A stretch of 39,058 bases of DNA from Gloeocapsa sp. DLM2.Bin57 (GCA_007693955.1 RECR01000115.1:1-39058), one strand, 5' to 3'. Numbered from the stretch's first letter, positions 1-9,259 are shown. The notes: generated by a model not told the origin, from the letters alone. Made by a program: numbers and translations.

Positions 1-9
1 AAATAAGGA

Positions 10-60
10 CGCGATTCATCTCACGCTTATTTGAGAAAATAAAGCTTGAGGCTTCTCGCG
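10..60. mobile_element. Candidate IS200/IS605-type element end (hairpin)
   Basis: A 51-base interrupted palindrome. CGCGA (10-14) pairs with TCGCG (56-60), CTCA (20-23) with TGAG (47-50), and GCTTATTT (25-32) with AAATAAAGC (37-45, one bulged A), around a GAGA loop. The GCGATTCAT...CTTCTCGCG frame resembles subterminal hairpins I remember at the ends of cyanobacterial IS200/IS605 (TnpB) elements. Any transposase gene would lie left of the window. It could also be a terminator hairpin of the preceding gene. Confidence 0.35.
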
Positions 61-104
61 GTTAAGCTAAGTTGTAACCAATTATTGAAATAAGCTATCA
101 GTTT

Positions 105-1250
105 TCATCGAGGATCTAATCTAATTAGTTGTCCTGATGAGCGATCGGTGAGAATATAGATTAAACCATCAGGACCTGTACGTACATCTCTAACTCTTTG
201 ATTGATGGGAATCTGTTCTTGATTAATAACATTACCTGAGTCGTCTAACTCGATTCTGTGGACACTTTGAGAAACTAATCCACCTGCGAGTAAATTTCCT
301 GACCAATTAGCAAAGCGATCGCCATAGTAAACCGTTAATCCTGAAGGGGCGATCGCAGGAGTCCAAACCTCCCGAGGATCGATCATCCCTGGTAAAGATT
401 GATGAGCAGAAACAGGCTCACCTGTGCTATATTCTAAACTATGAGAAACTTCTGGCCAACCGTAATTCTCTCCAGGTTTAAGTAAATTTAATTCATCTCC
501 TCCCCTTGAACCATGTTCAGTTGACCAAATCCGATTATTAACTGAATCAAAGGCTATCCCTTGAATGTTACGATGACCATAACTCCAAATCAGTGGATTT
601 ACTCCTGATTCTCCCACAAAGGGATTATCACTAGGAATTGAACCGTCATCATTGATACGTATCACCTTTCCTAGATAACTCTGTAAATTTTGTGCTTGTT
701 CTCTAATCAGTTGTCCTTCTAATTGTAGGGGGGGATTACCTCCATCTCCAATGGTTACTAACATCGTTTCATCGGGTAACCATAAGATTCGAGAACCAAA
801 ATGTTGACCACCTGTTTTAGGTTGATCAACCGCAAAAATAGTCTCTAGGTTTTCTATTTCTACTCCATTAAATACACCCCTAGCGACTTTTGTCTGATTG
901 GTTGTTTCTGTACCATCAGCATAGGTAAGATAAATATAACCATTTTCAGCAAAACGGGGATGAACTGCAACATCTAATAATCCTCCTTGTCCTAATGCTA
1001 GAACTCGGGGAACTCCTGAAATAGGATCTAGATCTAATTGACCATCTCTAACTATTCTTAATCTTCCTGGACGTTCAGTAATTAGTATCTCTCCAGTTGG
1101 TAACCAATCCATCCCCCAGGGATGTTCTAAACCCTCTATTAAGGTAACTTGAGTAAAGTTTTCACTAGCTGAATAACTCCCAAAAGTTATCACTATTAAT
1201 AAAGTAGTTAAAGTAATAAGTATCCCGCGCCAAATTACAGCAATTTTCAT
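105..1250 (-). CDS. PQQ-dependent soluble sugar (aldose) dehydrogenase, exported
   Basis: A 381-residue protein of the glucose/sorbosone dehydrogenase (YliI/Asd-like) beta-propeller family. Members oxidise aldose sugars with pyrroloquinoline quinone in the periplasm. Residues 1-30 form a signal peptide (basic start, hydrophobic stretch, then SASEN). Family motifs are visible: LEHPWGMDWLP near 41, GQGGLLDVAVHP near 88, GGQHFGSR near 147, YGHRNIQG near 225 and TEHGSRGGDELN near 243, which supplies the conserved His and Arg. The length is normal for the family. The ATG is preceded by AGGAGA (1255-1260), and this Shine-Dalgarno reaches into the sbcC stop codon 9 bases upstream, so the two genes are probably co-transcribed. 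Many cyanobacteria make no PQQ of their own, so the cofactor source and exact sugar are unknown. Confidence 0.85.
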   Translation of the reverse strand: MKIAVIWRGILITLTTLLIVITFGSYSASENFTQVTLIEGLEHPWGMDWLPTGEILITERPGRLRIVRDGQLDLDPISGVPRVLALGQGGLLDVAVHPRFAENGYIYLTYADGTETTNQTKVARGVFNGVEIENLETIFAVDQPKTGGQHFGSRILWLPDETMLVTIGDGGNPPLQLEGQLIREQAQNLQSYLGKVIRINDDGSIPSDNPFVGESGVNPLIWSYGHRNIQGIAFDSVNNRIWSTEHGSRGGDELNLLKPGENYGWPEVSHSLEYSTGEPVSAHQSLPGMIDPREVWTPAIAPSGLTVYYGDRFANWSGNLLAGGLVSQSVHRIELDDSGNVINQEQIPINQRVRDVRTGPDGLIYILTDRSSGQLIRLDPR

Positions 1251-1259
1251 ATAATCTCC

Positions 1260-4200
1260 TTAACTAGATAAACTTAATCGAGAACCTTCACTGGTTTTAT
1301 AGACTTCAATATGGTTTTGAAACGCTTCTTTAAACTGCTGCATATGAGTAACGGTTAAGATACAAGCAAATTCAGAAGCAATAGCATTAATAGCTGCAAT
1401 TAAACGATCACAACCATCTTGATCTTGTGTCCCAAAACCTTCGTCAATTACTAATAATTGTAACGATGTTCCCGATCTTTGTGTTAATAATTTTGACAAG
1501 GCTAAACGAATAGCAAAGTTAATCCGAAATGCTTCCCCACCAGAGTAGGTTTCATAGGGTCTTTTTCCTCGACTATCATGAATGTTGATATCTAGGGTTT
1601 CGTTGATTTTATCTGAAGTTCTATTGGTTTTCTGGGTGACAAATTCTACGTGTAATTGATTACTGGTTAATTTAGCTAATATTTGATTAGTTTGTGCTTC
1701 TAAATAAGGTATAATATTCTCGATCATTAGCGATTGTATCCCTTTTTTGCCAAAAGCTATTATTAATTCATCGTAAATTCTTTGTTGCTTCTGTAGAGTT
1801 TTTAGTTTTTCTCGTTTTTCTATCTGCTCTTGTTCTGCTATAGTTATCTGGTTTTGTTTTTCGGTTAAACTTCCTTTTTCTGTTAAGAAATGATTGAGAT
1901 GTTTATGTTTATTATCTTTTTCTTTGTCAAGATGATTGATTGGTTCTGTTGTGTCTTCAATAGCGTTTATTTGCGTCTGTAAATCGGTTAATTCTTGTTG
2001 GAAAGATACTAATTTTTCCTGATGTTCTTTTTGTCTTTGGGTAATTTCTGCTAAATCGGTTTGTTTTTGAGGATATTTGGCTTGAGCTTGCTGTAATTGT
2101 TGATACAATAACTCCCATTGGTCAGCTTTGTCTATAGCTTCGACTATTTGATTATATTCAACGGGATTATAGTTTAATTCTGTAACTTTTGTTAGTAATT
2201 CTTCTAATTGTTGCTGCAATGGTGAATCAATAACTAAAGTATTTATCTCTCTTTCTATTGCTGCTAATTGTGCTAATATTTGAGGTCTTAATTGTTCTAT
2301 TTCTTGTTGTTTCTTTTGTGCTCTTTCAATGTCTGCTTGTTTTTTTTCTACCCAGCCCAATCCTCGTTCTTTTTCCCTGATTAAACTATGGGTTTTCTCG
2401 TCATAATTTAGTTTGGCTAATTGTTGTTCTATTTCTGTTAATTCTACAAACAACGATTCCCCATAGGTTTTATCTTCTAGGGATTGTTCAATTAGTTCTA
2501 TTTTAGTTAATACTTGCTTTCTTTCTTGATAACGTTTATTTTGAATGTCTAATTCATTTTCTAGTTGATAATATTTTTGTTCTAAGGAACTCGACTCAAT
2601 TAAGTCTTGTTCAAGAGTAGTTAATTCTTTATTGAAATTATCTCTTTCTCTTTGTGATTGGACGATTTGTTCTTGAATTGACCAATATTCTGTTTCTATT
2701 TTCTCTGTTTCTTGTGCTGTTTTGTTGATAACTTGATGAAGATGATGTTCTCCTAAATTTTGTTCACAGAGAGGACAAATAGCTTCGCTGTGTTGGAGAG
2801 AATCTTGTTTTTGACTAAGTTTTTCTAACTCTTTTTTTAAGGTTTCCTGACGTTCTTTTAATCTGACTTCTCGATTACTTTGTTCTTGAATTTTCTGTTT
2901 GATCCATTCTAAACGAGTCCGTTTTTTCTGGAGTATCTCTAATTGTTCTTCTATTTGCTCTAATTGGGCTAACTGTTGTGTTTTTTTAGCTAATTCCTCA
3001 CTTAATTTAGTGACTGTTTGTTGTAACTGAGTTAAACTTGCTTCTAATTGGGCTTTTTCTCTTTCTATTTGGATCTGAAGATGATCTTTTCTTTGTTTTA
3101 AGGGGACAACTTCTTGTTGTAAATTATCTAATTCTCTCAATCGTTGACGATAATGTTGTAATTCTTGTACCTGTTGAGTGATTGAGTCTAGATTGCTGAG
3201 TATTTGTTTAATTTCTTGTTCTTCTTGATTCAGATTATCTAAGTTAGTTCGCAGTTTTTGTGCGTTTAATTCTAACTGATGACGTTGTTGTTGAATTTGT
3301 TGTTCAAGTTGTTGTTTTTGTTGTTGGAGACGTTGATGTTGTTGAGATTTATCTCTGAGATTGCGTTCTTGGGTTTTAAGGTTAAGTAATTCCTGATAGT
3401 TAGTAGTAATGGTTGATTCTTGTTGCAGGAGGTTTTCTAATTCTGTAAGTTGTTTAAGGGTATTTTGATATTCTTTAGTGAGGCGATCGCTTTGTTGCTG
3501 ACTATCTCTGAAGACTTGTTGTTTAATTTTTAATTCGTCTAACAAACGTTGTCTGGTGTGTTTTTTTTCTTTCAGTAAGTCTAATTGCTGTTGAATTTGA
3601 CTAATAGTTAATTGAGTTTCTTCTATCTCCGTGGTAATTGATTCTATTCTGTGTAAAATATCGGGTTTAGTAGCTATTTTTTGTTTTATTTGCTCTAATT
3701 CAGCTGCGATTCTCTCTCTCTCTTGTTTATATTGGTTGGCTTTGTTTTTAGCTTTTTCTTCTAATTCTTCGTATTGTTCTAATTTCAGGAGATTAGCTAA
3801 TACTTCTTTACGTTTACCAGGTCTAAGTAACATAAACTCATCAGCTCGACCTTGACGTAGATAAGCAGAATTAATAAAAGTATCATAATCTAATTTAATA
3901 TGTTTATTAATTTCCTCTTGACCTGCTGTTATACCTTTTTTAGTAATGGGGCTAAAACCTTTAGGTGTATAAATTTGGAATTGTAAATCACTCCGACTCC
4001 CTCGTTGACGAGTGCGAATAACTCGATAAGTATTTTCGGCAAAACTAAACTCAAAATCAACTCTAACCTCAGTCGCACCTGTATGAATCACATCATCGTT
4101 ACTTCCTGCGCGGGTTTTACCCCAAATCGCCCAGGTAATCGCCTCCAATAGAGATGACTTACCCGCACCATTGACACCACAGATACAAGCGGTATGTAAA

Positions 4201-4268
4201 CCGCGAAAATCAAGAGTAGCTTGTTGATAACTGAGAAAGTTTTTGAGGGTTAATTGTCGAGGAATCAT
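1260..4268 (-). CDS. sbcC: SbcC/Rad50-type exonuclease subunit (SMC-like ATPase)
   Basis: A 1002-residue SMC-family ATPase, the partner of SbcD/Mre11 in processing DNA ends and hairpins. The N-terminus has the Walker A GVNGAGKSS (31-39). About 800 residues of Gln/Glu/Lys-rich heptads form the coiled coil, interrupted near residue 500 by the zinc hook CPLC followed by EQNLGEHH. The C-terminal lobe has the ABC signature YSGGEAFRINFAI (about 906) and Walker B LLVIDEGFGTQD (about 941), ending with the H-loop TVTHM. All parts needed for activity are present. The length is typical of the family. No sbcD gene is in the window, so the nuclease subunit must be elsewhere. It diverges from rpoC1 and is followed at 9 bases by the sugar dehydrogenase gene. 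Confidence 0.93.
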   Translation of the reverse strand: MIPRQLTLKNFLSYQQATLDFRGLHTACICGVNGAGKSSLLEAITWAIWGKTRAGSNDDVIHTGATEVRVDFEFSFAENTYRVIRTRQRGSRSDLQFQIYTPKGFSPITKKGITAGQEEINKHIKLDYDTFINSAYLRQGRADEFMLLRPGKRKEVLANLLKLEQYEELEEKAKNKANQYKQERERIAAELEQIKQKIATKPDILHRIESITTEIEETQLTISQIQQQLDLLKEKKHTRQRLLDELKIKQQVFRDSQQQSDRLTKEYQNTLKQLTELENLLQQESTITTNYQELLNLKTQERNLRDKSQQHQRLQQQKQQLEQQIQQQRHQLELNAQKLRTNLDNLNQEEQEIKQILSNLDSITQQVQELQHYRQRLRELDNLQQEVVPLKQRKDHLQIQIEREKAQLEASLTQLQQTVTKLSEELAKKTQQLAQLEQIEEQLEILQKKRTRLEWIKQKIQEQSNREVRLKERQETLKKELEKLSQKQDSLQHSEAICPLCEQNLGEHHLHQVINKTAQETEKIETEYWSIQEQIVQSQRERDNFNKELTTLEQDLIESSSLEQKYYQLENELDIQNKRYQERKQVLTKIELIEQSLEDKTYGESLFVELTEIEQQLAKLNYDEKTHSLIREKERGLGWVEKKQADIERAQKKQQEIEQLRPQILAQLAAIEREINTLVIDSPLQQQLEELLTKVTELNYNPVEYNQIVEAIDKADQWELLYQQLQQAQAKYPQKQTDLAEITQRQKEHQEKLVSFQQELTDLQTQINAIEDTTEPINHLDKEKDNKHKHLNHFLTEKGSLTEKQNQITIAEQEQIEKREKLKTLQKQQRIYDELIIAFGKKGIQSLMIENIIPYLEAQTNQILAKLTSNQLHVEFVTQKTNRTSDKINETLDINIHDSRGKRPYETYSGGEAFRINFAIRLALSKLLTQRSGTSLQLLVIDEGFGTQDQDGCDRLIAAINAIASEFACILTVTHMQQFKEAFQNHIEVYKTSEGSRLSLSS

Positions 4269-4347
4269 AAGGAATAAGGAATTAGTACTTATGAACTACT
4301 ATAACATTCTCTCCAAGAATAACAACCAAAAAGAGTACAAAAACGAT

Positions 4348-4353
4348 TATAAT
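4348..4353 (+). promoter_or_regulatory. Candidate -10 box of rpoC1
   Basis: A perfect TATAAT lies 54 bases before the rpoC1 ATG in the 138-base gap between divergent sbcC and rpoC1. No clear -35 box stands 16-18 bases upstream. The gap also contains ATTCT-N5-AGAAT (about 4306-4320) near a TATAGT that could serve sbcC on the other strand. Confidence 0.4.
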
Positions 4354-4406
4354 TAAGTTTTGGATTTAGCAAAAGTCCAAGTCTTTGGAAGTTCGACAAC
4401 CCGAAA

Positions 4407-6284
4407 ATGAAGCAACGACAAGAAAGACGATTTGACTACGTTAAAATAGGATTAGCCTCCCCAGAAAGGATCAGACAGTGGGGAGAAAGAACATTACCCA
4501 ATGGGATTGTAGTAGGTGAGGTCACTACTCCAGAAACGATTAACTATCGTACCCTTAAACCAGAAATGGATGGGTTATTCTGTGAGAAAATTTTTGGACC
4601 ATCCAAAGATTGGGAGTGCTGGTGTGGTAAATATAAGCGGGTAAGACACAAAGGGATTGTGTGTGAACGCTGTGGAGTAGAGGTAACCGAATCGCGGGTA
4701 CGTCGTCATCGTATGGGCTATATAAAACTAGCTGCTCCTGTGACTCACGTCTGGTATCTCAAAGGGATTCCTAGTTATCTAAGTATCTTACTAGATATGC
4801 CACTCAGGGATGTAGAGCAGATAGTTTATTTCAACTCTTATGTAGTTTTAGATCCTGGTAATGCTGATAATTTAACGGCTAAACAATTATTGACAGAGGA
4901 TCAATGGCAAGAAATTGAAGAGCAAATTTATGCTGAAGATTCTACTCTAGAAGGTATAGAGGTTGGTATTGGAGCAGAAGCGATACAACAATTATTAGCA
5001 GAAATTGATCTAGAGTCAGAAGCAGAAAAACTGCGGGAAGAAATTATTGATAGTAAAGGTCAGAAAAAAGCAAAATTAATTAAAAGACTCAGGGTAATTG
5101 ATAATTTTATCGCTACTGGTTCTTTACCTGAATGGATGGTACTATCAGTGATTCCTGTGATTCCTCCTGATTTGCGTCCCATGGTACAACTCGATGGTGG
5201 ACGTTTTGCTACTTCTGATTTAAATGATCTCTATCGTCGGGTAATTAATCGTAATAACCGTTTAGCTCGTCTCCAAGAAATTCTTGCTCCTGAAATTATC
5301 GTCCGTAATGAAAAACGGATGCTTCAAGAGTCTGTAGATGCGTTAATCGATAACGGAAGAAGGGGAAGAACCGTTGTTGGGGCTAATAATCGTCCTCTGA
5401 AATCTCTCTCAGATATTATCGAGGGTAAACAAGGTCGTTTCCGTCAAAACCTCTTAGGTAAAAGGGTTGACTATTCGGGACGTTCGGTTATCGTAGTAGG
5501 TCCTAAACTGAAAATCTATCAGTGTGGTTTACCTAGAGAGATGGCGATCGAGTTATTCCAACCTTTTGTCATTCATCGTCTAATTCGCTTGAATGAGGTT
5601 AATAACATCAAAGCGGCGAAAAAGATGATTCAACGCAATGATCCTAAAATTTGGACGGTTTTAGAGCAGGTAATTACTGGTCACCCTGTTTTACTCAATC
5701 GTGCTCCTACTCTACACCGTTTAGGTATCCAAGCTTTTGAACCTATTTTAGTAAATGGTCGTGCGATTCAGCTACACCCTCTAGTCTGTCCACCTTTTAA
5801 CGCGGATTTTGACGGTGACCAAATGGCGGTACACGTACCCCTATCTCTAGAATCTCAAGCAGAAGCGCGTCTGTTGATGATGGCTTGTCATAACATTCTT
5901 TCTCCTGCAACGGGACGTCCGATTATTGCTCCTTCTCAAGATATGGTCTTGGGTTGTTATTATTTAACCGCGGAAAATCCTAAAGCCGTTAAGGGTGAAG
6001 GTCGCTATTTTGCTAATCTTGAAGATGGGATTAAAGCCTATGAACAGGGGGTTTTAGATTTACATACCTACATCTGGGTAAGATATGACGACGAGGTGCA
6101 AACTGATAAGCCTGATAATGAAGTACTCCAAACGGAAACTCTAGAAGATGGAACGGTTTGGAAACATTACCGTTTACGTAAGGTTAGGGAAACTGCTGAC
6201 GGGGAGACGATCGCTCAGTATATCAAGACTACCCCAGGTCGGATTATCTATAATAAAACTATCTTGGATGCTCTTGTTTTCTAG
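4407..6284 (+). CDS. rpoC1: DNA-directed RNA polymerase gamma subunit (RpoC1)
   Basis: A 625-residue N-terminal part of beta-prime. In cyanobacteria and plastids beta-prime is split into gamma (RpoC1) and beta-prime (RpoC2). The zinc-binding Cys cluster [19 protein letters not shown] is near residue 70. The catalytic Mg-binding motif [12 protein letters not shown] is near residue 471, in the double-psi barrel. The lid/rudder region with [15 protein letters not shown] is near 350. The length is exactly what cyanobacterial RpoC1 has, so it is complete. The neighbours are not rpoB or rpoC2: sbcC diverges upstream and a channel gene follows behind a strong terminator. The gene has therefore left the usual rpoB-rpoC1-rpoC2 operon and must be balanced with the other subunits in trans. 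Confidence 0.98.
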   Translation: MKQRQERRFDYVKIGLASPERIRQWGERTLPNGIVVGEVTTPETINYRTLKPEMDGLFCEKIFGPSKDWECWCGKYKRVRHKGIVCERCGVEVTESRVRRHRMGYIKLAAPVTHVWYLKGIPSYLSILLDMPLRDVEQIVYFNSYVVLDPGNADNLTAKQLLTEDQWQEIEEQIYAEDSTLEGIEVGIGAEAIQQLLAEIDLESEAEKLREEIIDSKGQKKAKLIKRLRVIDNFIATGSLPEWMVLSVIPVIPPDLRPMVQLDGGRFATSDLNDLYRRVINRNNRLARLQEILAPEIIVRNEKRMLQESVDALIDNGRRGRTVVGANNRPLKSLSDIIEGKQGRFRQNLLGKRVDYSGRSVIVVGPKLKIYQCGLPREMAIELFQPFVIHRLIRLNEVNNIKAAKKMIQRNDPKIWTVLEQVITGHPVLLNRAPTLHRLGIQAFEPILVNGRAIQLHPLVCPPFNADFDGDQMAVHVPLSLESQAEARLLMMACHNILSPATGRPIIAPSQDMVLGCYYLTAENPKAVKGEGRYFANLEDGIKAYEQGVLDLHTYIWVRYDDEVQTDKPDNEVLQTETLEDGTVWKHYRLRKVRETADGETIAQYIKTTPGRIIYNKTILDALVF

Positions 6285-6295
6285 AATCTAACATC

Positions 6296-6337
6296 CTCCC
6301 CACCCTTCTCTGAATCAGGGAAGGGTTCGGAGTTTTT
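6296..6337 (+). terminator. Rho-independent terminator after rpoC1
   Basis: CTCC (6296-6299) pairs with GGAG (6329-6332). Inside, a 12-base arm starting ACCCTTCTC (6302) pairs with the arm ending AAGGGT (6326), with one G-T wobble. Five T follow (6333-6337). The CATCCTCCCC start also resembles left ends of IS200/IS605 elements, so a decayed element end serving as terminator is possible. Confidence 0.75.
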
Positions 6338-6398
6338 GCAGTCAAAAAACCGAGCGATCGCTCAAAAAAAGAACTTTTCCTCAACCAAAGTTAGCATA

Positions 6399-6506
6399 TA
6401 TAGCAGTAGCCACCGAGTCACCGAGACAGTAGCCAGGAGGCAAACGATTACTAAGTATAGGTTTCACGATTGTAGAATGTCAAACACCATAGCGCGTACT
6501 GCTATA
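6399..6506. mobile_element. MITE-like element, copy A
   Basis: A 108-base element with perfect 10-base terminal inverted repeats, TATAGCAGTA (6399-6408) and TACTGCTATA (6497-6506). The right half (GTTTCA...AATGTC...GCGCGTACTGCTATA) matches copies B (8484-8591) and C (20102-20196), while the left half has diverged. It has no convincing coding content. It sits between the rpoC1 terminator and the mechanosensitive channel gene and may carry part of that gene's promoter. Confidence 0.6.
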
Positions 6507-6540
6507 AATACTGGTGCAATATCCAAGTAATAACGCAATT

Positions 6541-8388
6541 ATGTTTAATCGCATTGTAAGTTTTATTCTCACTATCGTAATTACCTTTACTCTAGTTTTA
6601 AGTTTACATAACTCAACTCAAGCACAAATACTACCAGTCAACCCAGGAAATGGCAATAATCAAGAGAAAGTATCTAGTTTACCTTGGTGGAGTTTGAATC
6701 GTTCTTTTGTTTGTGGTAGATTTTGGTGTAGCAATATTTATATATATAATGTTAATAATTTTAGTCCAGAATTAACCCTCGCTGTACCTTTTACTAGAGA
6801 TGAATCTACCTTACAAGCACAACTAGAGGTTGAATCTAGATCTCAATTGGTGCAAAAGACTTTTAGTCAAGTTTTGTCTAATCTACTTCAATCACAGTCT
6901 CGTCGTGACCTGATTATACCTGAAAGCAACTGGCGATTTTGGTTACCTAATTTCCCTAAACCTGAACATCCTTTCACACCTCAAGTCGAAATAGGATTAC
7001 AGAATAATCAAACAGTTATTTTTGTCCCCACACAACCAGAATTAAGTCTCACTCAACAAGATTTAGTTACCGTTACAGACATAGACGCTCGCGCTAATGG
7101 TAAATCTATCGAAGAATTAGCCTCTGTTTGGCGTAATAATCTCCGCTATTCTATGAGTCAAAGACTATGGGGATATACCTTTAATGCTAATTATCCTGGA
7201 ATACGTCTAGTTATGCTTTTGGCGATCGCTGTTGTCGCTATTTTAATCATTTGCTTAATTACTTATCTCAAAAGTATCCTCAAAAATTGGGAGAAAATTC
7301 TCAAAAAAGAGCAAGATAAATTAACCAACTTTTTAACTAAAAATTATGAAAATCTGCAACAAAAAACTTCAGAATTGATGGTCTATAATACTCCTGATGT
7401 TTTATTTAAAAAACAAAGTAAAATTATCCAAACCAGAAATATTATTCAATTATTTTTAAGGATTTTATTTTGGATACAATTTAGTATCTTATTATTGAGT
7501 TTATCCTTGATGACTATCGTTTTTGCTGACTCGAGATTTTTCTATAGATTATTCCTAGGACAAGCGATATTTCTACCAGCTTTATGGGCGTTAATTAGCT
7601 TAGGAGATAAAGCCTTGGCTATGATTATTCAATATTATTTAAATCAATGGGCTATGATAGCTCAAAAATATAACCCTCTGTCTAATCGTTATACTCTCAG
7701 AGTTAAAACCTATTCTAGAGCCTTAAAAAGTGCTACTGGATTTTTATTGAATTTCTTAGGACTTTATCTAACTACAATATTTTTAGGTATAGATTTAAGC
7801 TTCTATGCTAGCGCAGGTGCAGTAGCAGTAGTATTAGCTTTTCTTTCTCGGAACTTAATCGAAAGTATGCTCAGTGGAGCATTAATTTTATGGTATGATT
7901 CTTACGCAGTAGGCGATATTATCGAGATAGAAGGCAACACAGGAGTTGTCGAAGACATTAATCTATACGCTACCTCTTTAAGAAATTTAAGTGGCGAATT
8001 AATTGTTATTCCTAATCGCAGTATTAATATTTTAATAAACAAAACCAAAGATTGGTCAAGAGTTGACTTTACTATTGAAATTAATTATGATGCAGACAGT
8101 GAAAAAGCTATGGCGATTTTAGAACAAGTCGCCGAAGAATTGCGCCAAGAACCACAATGGCGTGAGCGAATATTAGAGTCTCCTGAAATCTTAGGTGTTG
8201 ATGGTCTTTCTCATCAAGGAATAATCATTAGGTTATTAATTAAAACCGCTCCCAAAGAACAATGGAACGTAGAAAGAGAATTTCGTTTACGGGTTAAACA
8301 AGCTTTTGATGAGGCTAATATTAATGTCGGTGTTCCCCAATATAAAATAGTCCAAAATATTGCTAAGGAAATGGGGAAGAGGGAATAA
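6541..8388 (+). CDS. MscS-family mechanosensitive ion channel
   Basis: A 615-residue membrane protein of the small-conductance mechanosensitive channel family, which releases solutes during hypo-osmotic shock. The chosen ATG gives a good signal peptide (hydrophobic to about residue 25, then STQAQ). A GTG 27 bases earlier would spoil it. About 200 periplasmic residues follow, then transmembrane segments near 225, 300, 340 and 400. The pore helix is AGAVAVVLAFLSRNLIES (about 425) and the beta domain has YAVGDIIEIEGNTGVVEDI. IVIPNRSI and the C-terminal alpha/beta domain are also typical. It is larger than E. coli MscS, as usual for cyanobacterial and plant-like members with an extra N-terminal domain. 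There is no clear Shine-Dalgarno. It stands alone. Confidence 0.9.
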   Translation: MFNRIVSFILTIVITFTLVLSLHNSTQAQILPVNPGNGNNQEKVSSLPWWSLNRSFVCGRFWCSNIYIYNVNNFSPELTLAVPFTRDESTLQAQLEVESRSQLVQKTFSQVLSNLLQSQSRRDLIIPESNWRFWLPNFPKPEHPFTPQVEIGLQNNQTVIFVPTQPELSLTQQDLVTVTDIDARANGKSIEELASVWRNNLRYSMSQRLWGYTFNANYPGIRLVMLLAIAVVAILIICLITYLKSILKNWEKILKKEQDKLTNFLTKNYENLQQKTSELMVYNTPDVLFKKQSKIIQTRNIIQLFLRILFWIQFSILLLSLSLMTIVFADSRFFYRLFLGQAIFLPALWALISLGDKALAMIIQYYLNQWAMIAQKYNPLSNRYTLRVKTYSRALKSATGFLLNFLGLYLTTIFLGIDLSFYASAGAVAVVLAFLSRNLIESMLSGALILWYDSYAVGDIIEIEGNTGVVEDINLYATSLRNLSGELIVIPNRSINILINKTKDWSRVDFTIEINYDADSEKAMAILEQVAEELRQEPQWRERILESPEILGVDGLSHQGIIIRLLIKTAPKEQWNVEREFRLRVKQAFDEANINVGVPQYKIVQNIAKEMGKRE

Positions 8389-8483
8389 TATCGAATGAAA
8401 AATAAAATGCTAAAAATGAGTTAGGTATTAGGTGTTAGGTGTTCCCTTCTGTTATATTTTTAGCTTTCTTTTATCCCATTTGA

Positions 8484-8591
8484 TATAGCGCTACGTGCAA
8501 GGCACTCATGCACTCTCGCACTCTTGCAAGAGTAGATTAGCACTCGGTTTCATAACTTGAAAATGTCCTAAGCACAACGCGTACTGCTATA
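8484..8591. mobile_element. MITE-like element, copy B
   Basis: A 108-base element with imperfect terminal inverted repeats, TATAGCGCTACGTG (8484) and CGCGTACTGCTATA (ending 8591), 11 of 14 pairs matching. It contains three tandem octamers of the form GCACTCNN (8502-8525) and the perfect palindrome ACTCTTGCAAGAGT (8520-8533). Its right half is nearly identical to copy C. It ends 14 bases before the promoter of the PEP-CTERM gene. The rest of the 8389-8483 gap holds only an AT-rich stretch with a short TTAGGTG repeat. Confidence 0.65.
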
Positions 8592-8605
8592 ATTAATGTA
8601 CTATA

Positions 8606-8635
8606 TTGACAAACAAAAAAAACACTGTACAGTGT
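8606..8635 (+). promoter_or_regulatory. Promoter with 14-base palindrome before the PEP-CTERM gene
   Basis: TTGACA (8606-8611) is followed after 16 bases by TACAGT (8628-8633). That -10 candidate lies inside the perfect palindrome ACACTGTACAGTGT (8622-8635), which has the look of an operator. The gene starts at 8667. A one-base variant, ACTGTATAGTGT, occurs at 34253-34264. Confidence 0.5.
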
Positions 8636-8666
8636 AAAAGTCAAATAAATACAATTTATTACAAAA

Positions 8667-9131
8667 ATGAATAAAAAGACTTGGCTCAATAGCTTGATTC
8701 TCGGTTGTTTGATTTCGGCTAGCGCCAATGTAGCTCAAGCAGCGACTTTAACTGCTACTCCCACTCCTACTAATGATTTCTTTTCTTCTTTTACAATAGA
8801 ATTTGATGACGCAAACAATAACGGGATTCTTGATAGCAATGAAATATCATTACCTTTAGGACAGCCCGATTTTAGTGGTGTGACTACTACTAGTTCGATC
8901 TTTTACACTCAGGTAACTGAAATTGCTAATATAACAGGAATAACGCAAGGATTTAGTTTCGATGTCTGGGTTTTTCCAAACCCTAATGGTATTGGTTCGT
9001 CTGTTCAACAGGCAAGCTTGTGGAATTACGAAATAACAGGTGATAATATTATACCCGAACCGTTAACTATTCTTGGTACTGGTTTAGTAGCAGGATTTTT
9101 ACCTTTGTTAAAGAGACAAAAAAAATCATAA
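8667..9131 (+). CDS. Small exported PEP-CTERM protein with EF-hand-like loop
   Basis: A 154-residue exported protein. Residues 1-26 are a signal peptide ending AQAA. Residues 48-61 (DDANNNGILDSNEI) form a calcium-binding-type DxNxNG loop. The C-terminus is a PEP-CTERM sorting signal: PEP near 131, a short hydrophobic helix, then RQKK. Such proteins are processed by an exosortase and often end in the extracellular polymer layer. No exosortase or glycosyltransferase gene is in the window. The middle (TTTSSIFYTQV, then a Gly/Asn-rich part) matches nothing I recognise, so the specific role is unknown. The gene has its own palindromic promoter and a hairpin behind it, so it is probably monocistronic. 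Confidence 0.8.
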   Translation: MNKKTWLNSLILGCLISASANVAQAATLTATPTPTNDFFSSFTIEFDDANNNGILDSNEISLPLGQPDFSGVTTTSSIFYTQVTEIANITGITQGFSFDVWVFPNPNGIGSSVQQASLWNYEITGDNIIPEPLTILGTGLVAGFLPLLKRQKKS

Positions 9132-9149
9132 ATTAATTTCTTTCCTAGG

Positions 9150-9170
9150 GGGCGCTCATGAAAAGCGCCC
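9150..9170 (+). terminator. Hairpin after the PEP-CTERM gene
   Basis: GGGCGCT (9150-9156) pairs with AGCGCCC (9164-9170) around the loop CATGAAA. An AT-rich but not T-only tail follows, so this is a likely terminator. Confidence 0.6.
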
Positions 9171-9212
9171 TAATTGATCTAAAATAATTTCTATGGTGCA
9201 TTAAAGTATCAG

Positions 9213-9241
9213 TTGACCAAATTTGGCTTAACTGGTTCAAT
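9213..9241 (+). promoter_or_regulatory. Candidate promoter of the HerA-like gene
   Basis: TTGACC (9213-9218) and TTCAAT (9236-9241) are 17 bases apart. The palindrome CCAAATTTGG (9217-9226) overlaps the -35 side and could be an operator. No good Shine-Dalgarno precedes the ATG at 9260. Confidence 0.35.
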
Positions 9242-9259
9242 AGTACTTAAAAAACAACC

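Noticed and set aside
3631-3855. A 74-codon plus-strand frame inside sbcC
   Set aside because: It is antisense to the coiled-coil region, and its composition mirrors the Gln/Lys codons there.
6336-6530. A 64-codon open frame after rpoC1
   Set aside because: It runs through the terminator edge and MITE copy A, has no Shine-Dalgarno, and has low-complexity Ser/Thr/Arg content.
6514-6540. GTG start for the channel gene 27 bases earlier
   Set aside because: It would put polar residues before the signal peptide; the ATG at 6541 gives a normal one.
8425-8445. TTAGGTG short repeats as a possible CRISPR remnant
   Set aside because: They are only two or three adjacent copies without spacers, a simple-sequence pattern.
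8537-8728. A 63-codon frame on the minus strand
   Set aside because: It covers MITE copy B, the promoter and the start of the PEP-CTERM gene.
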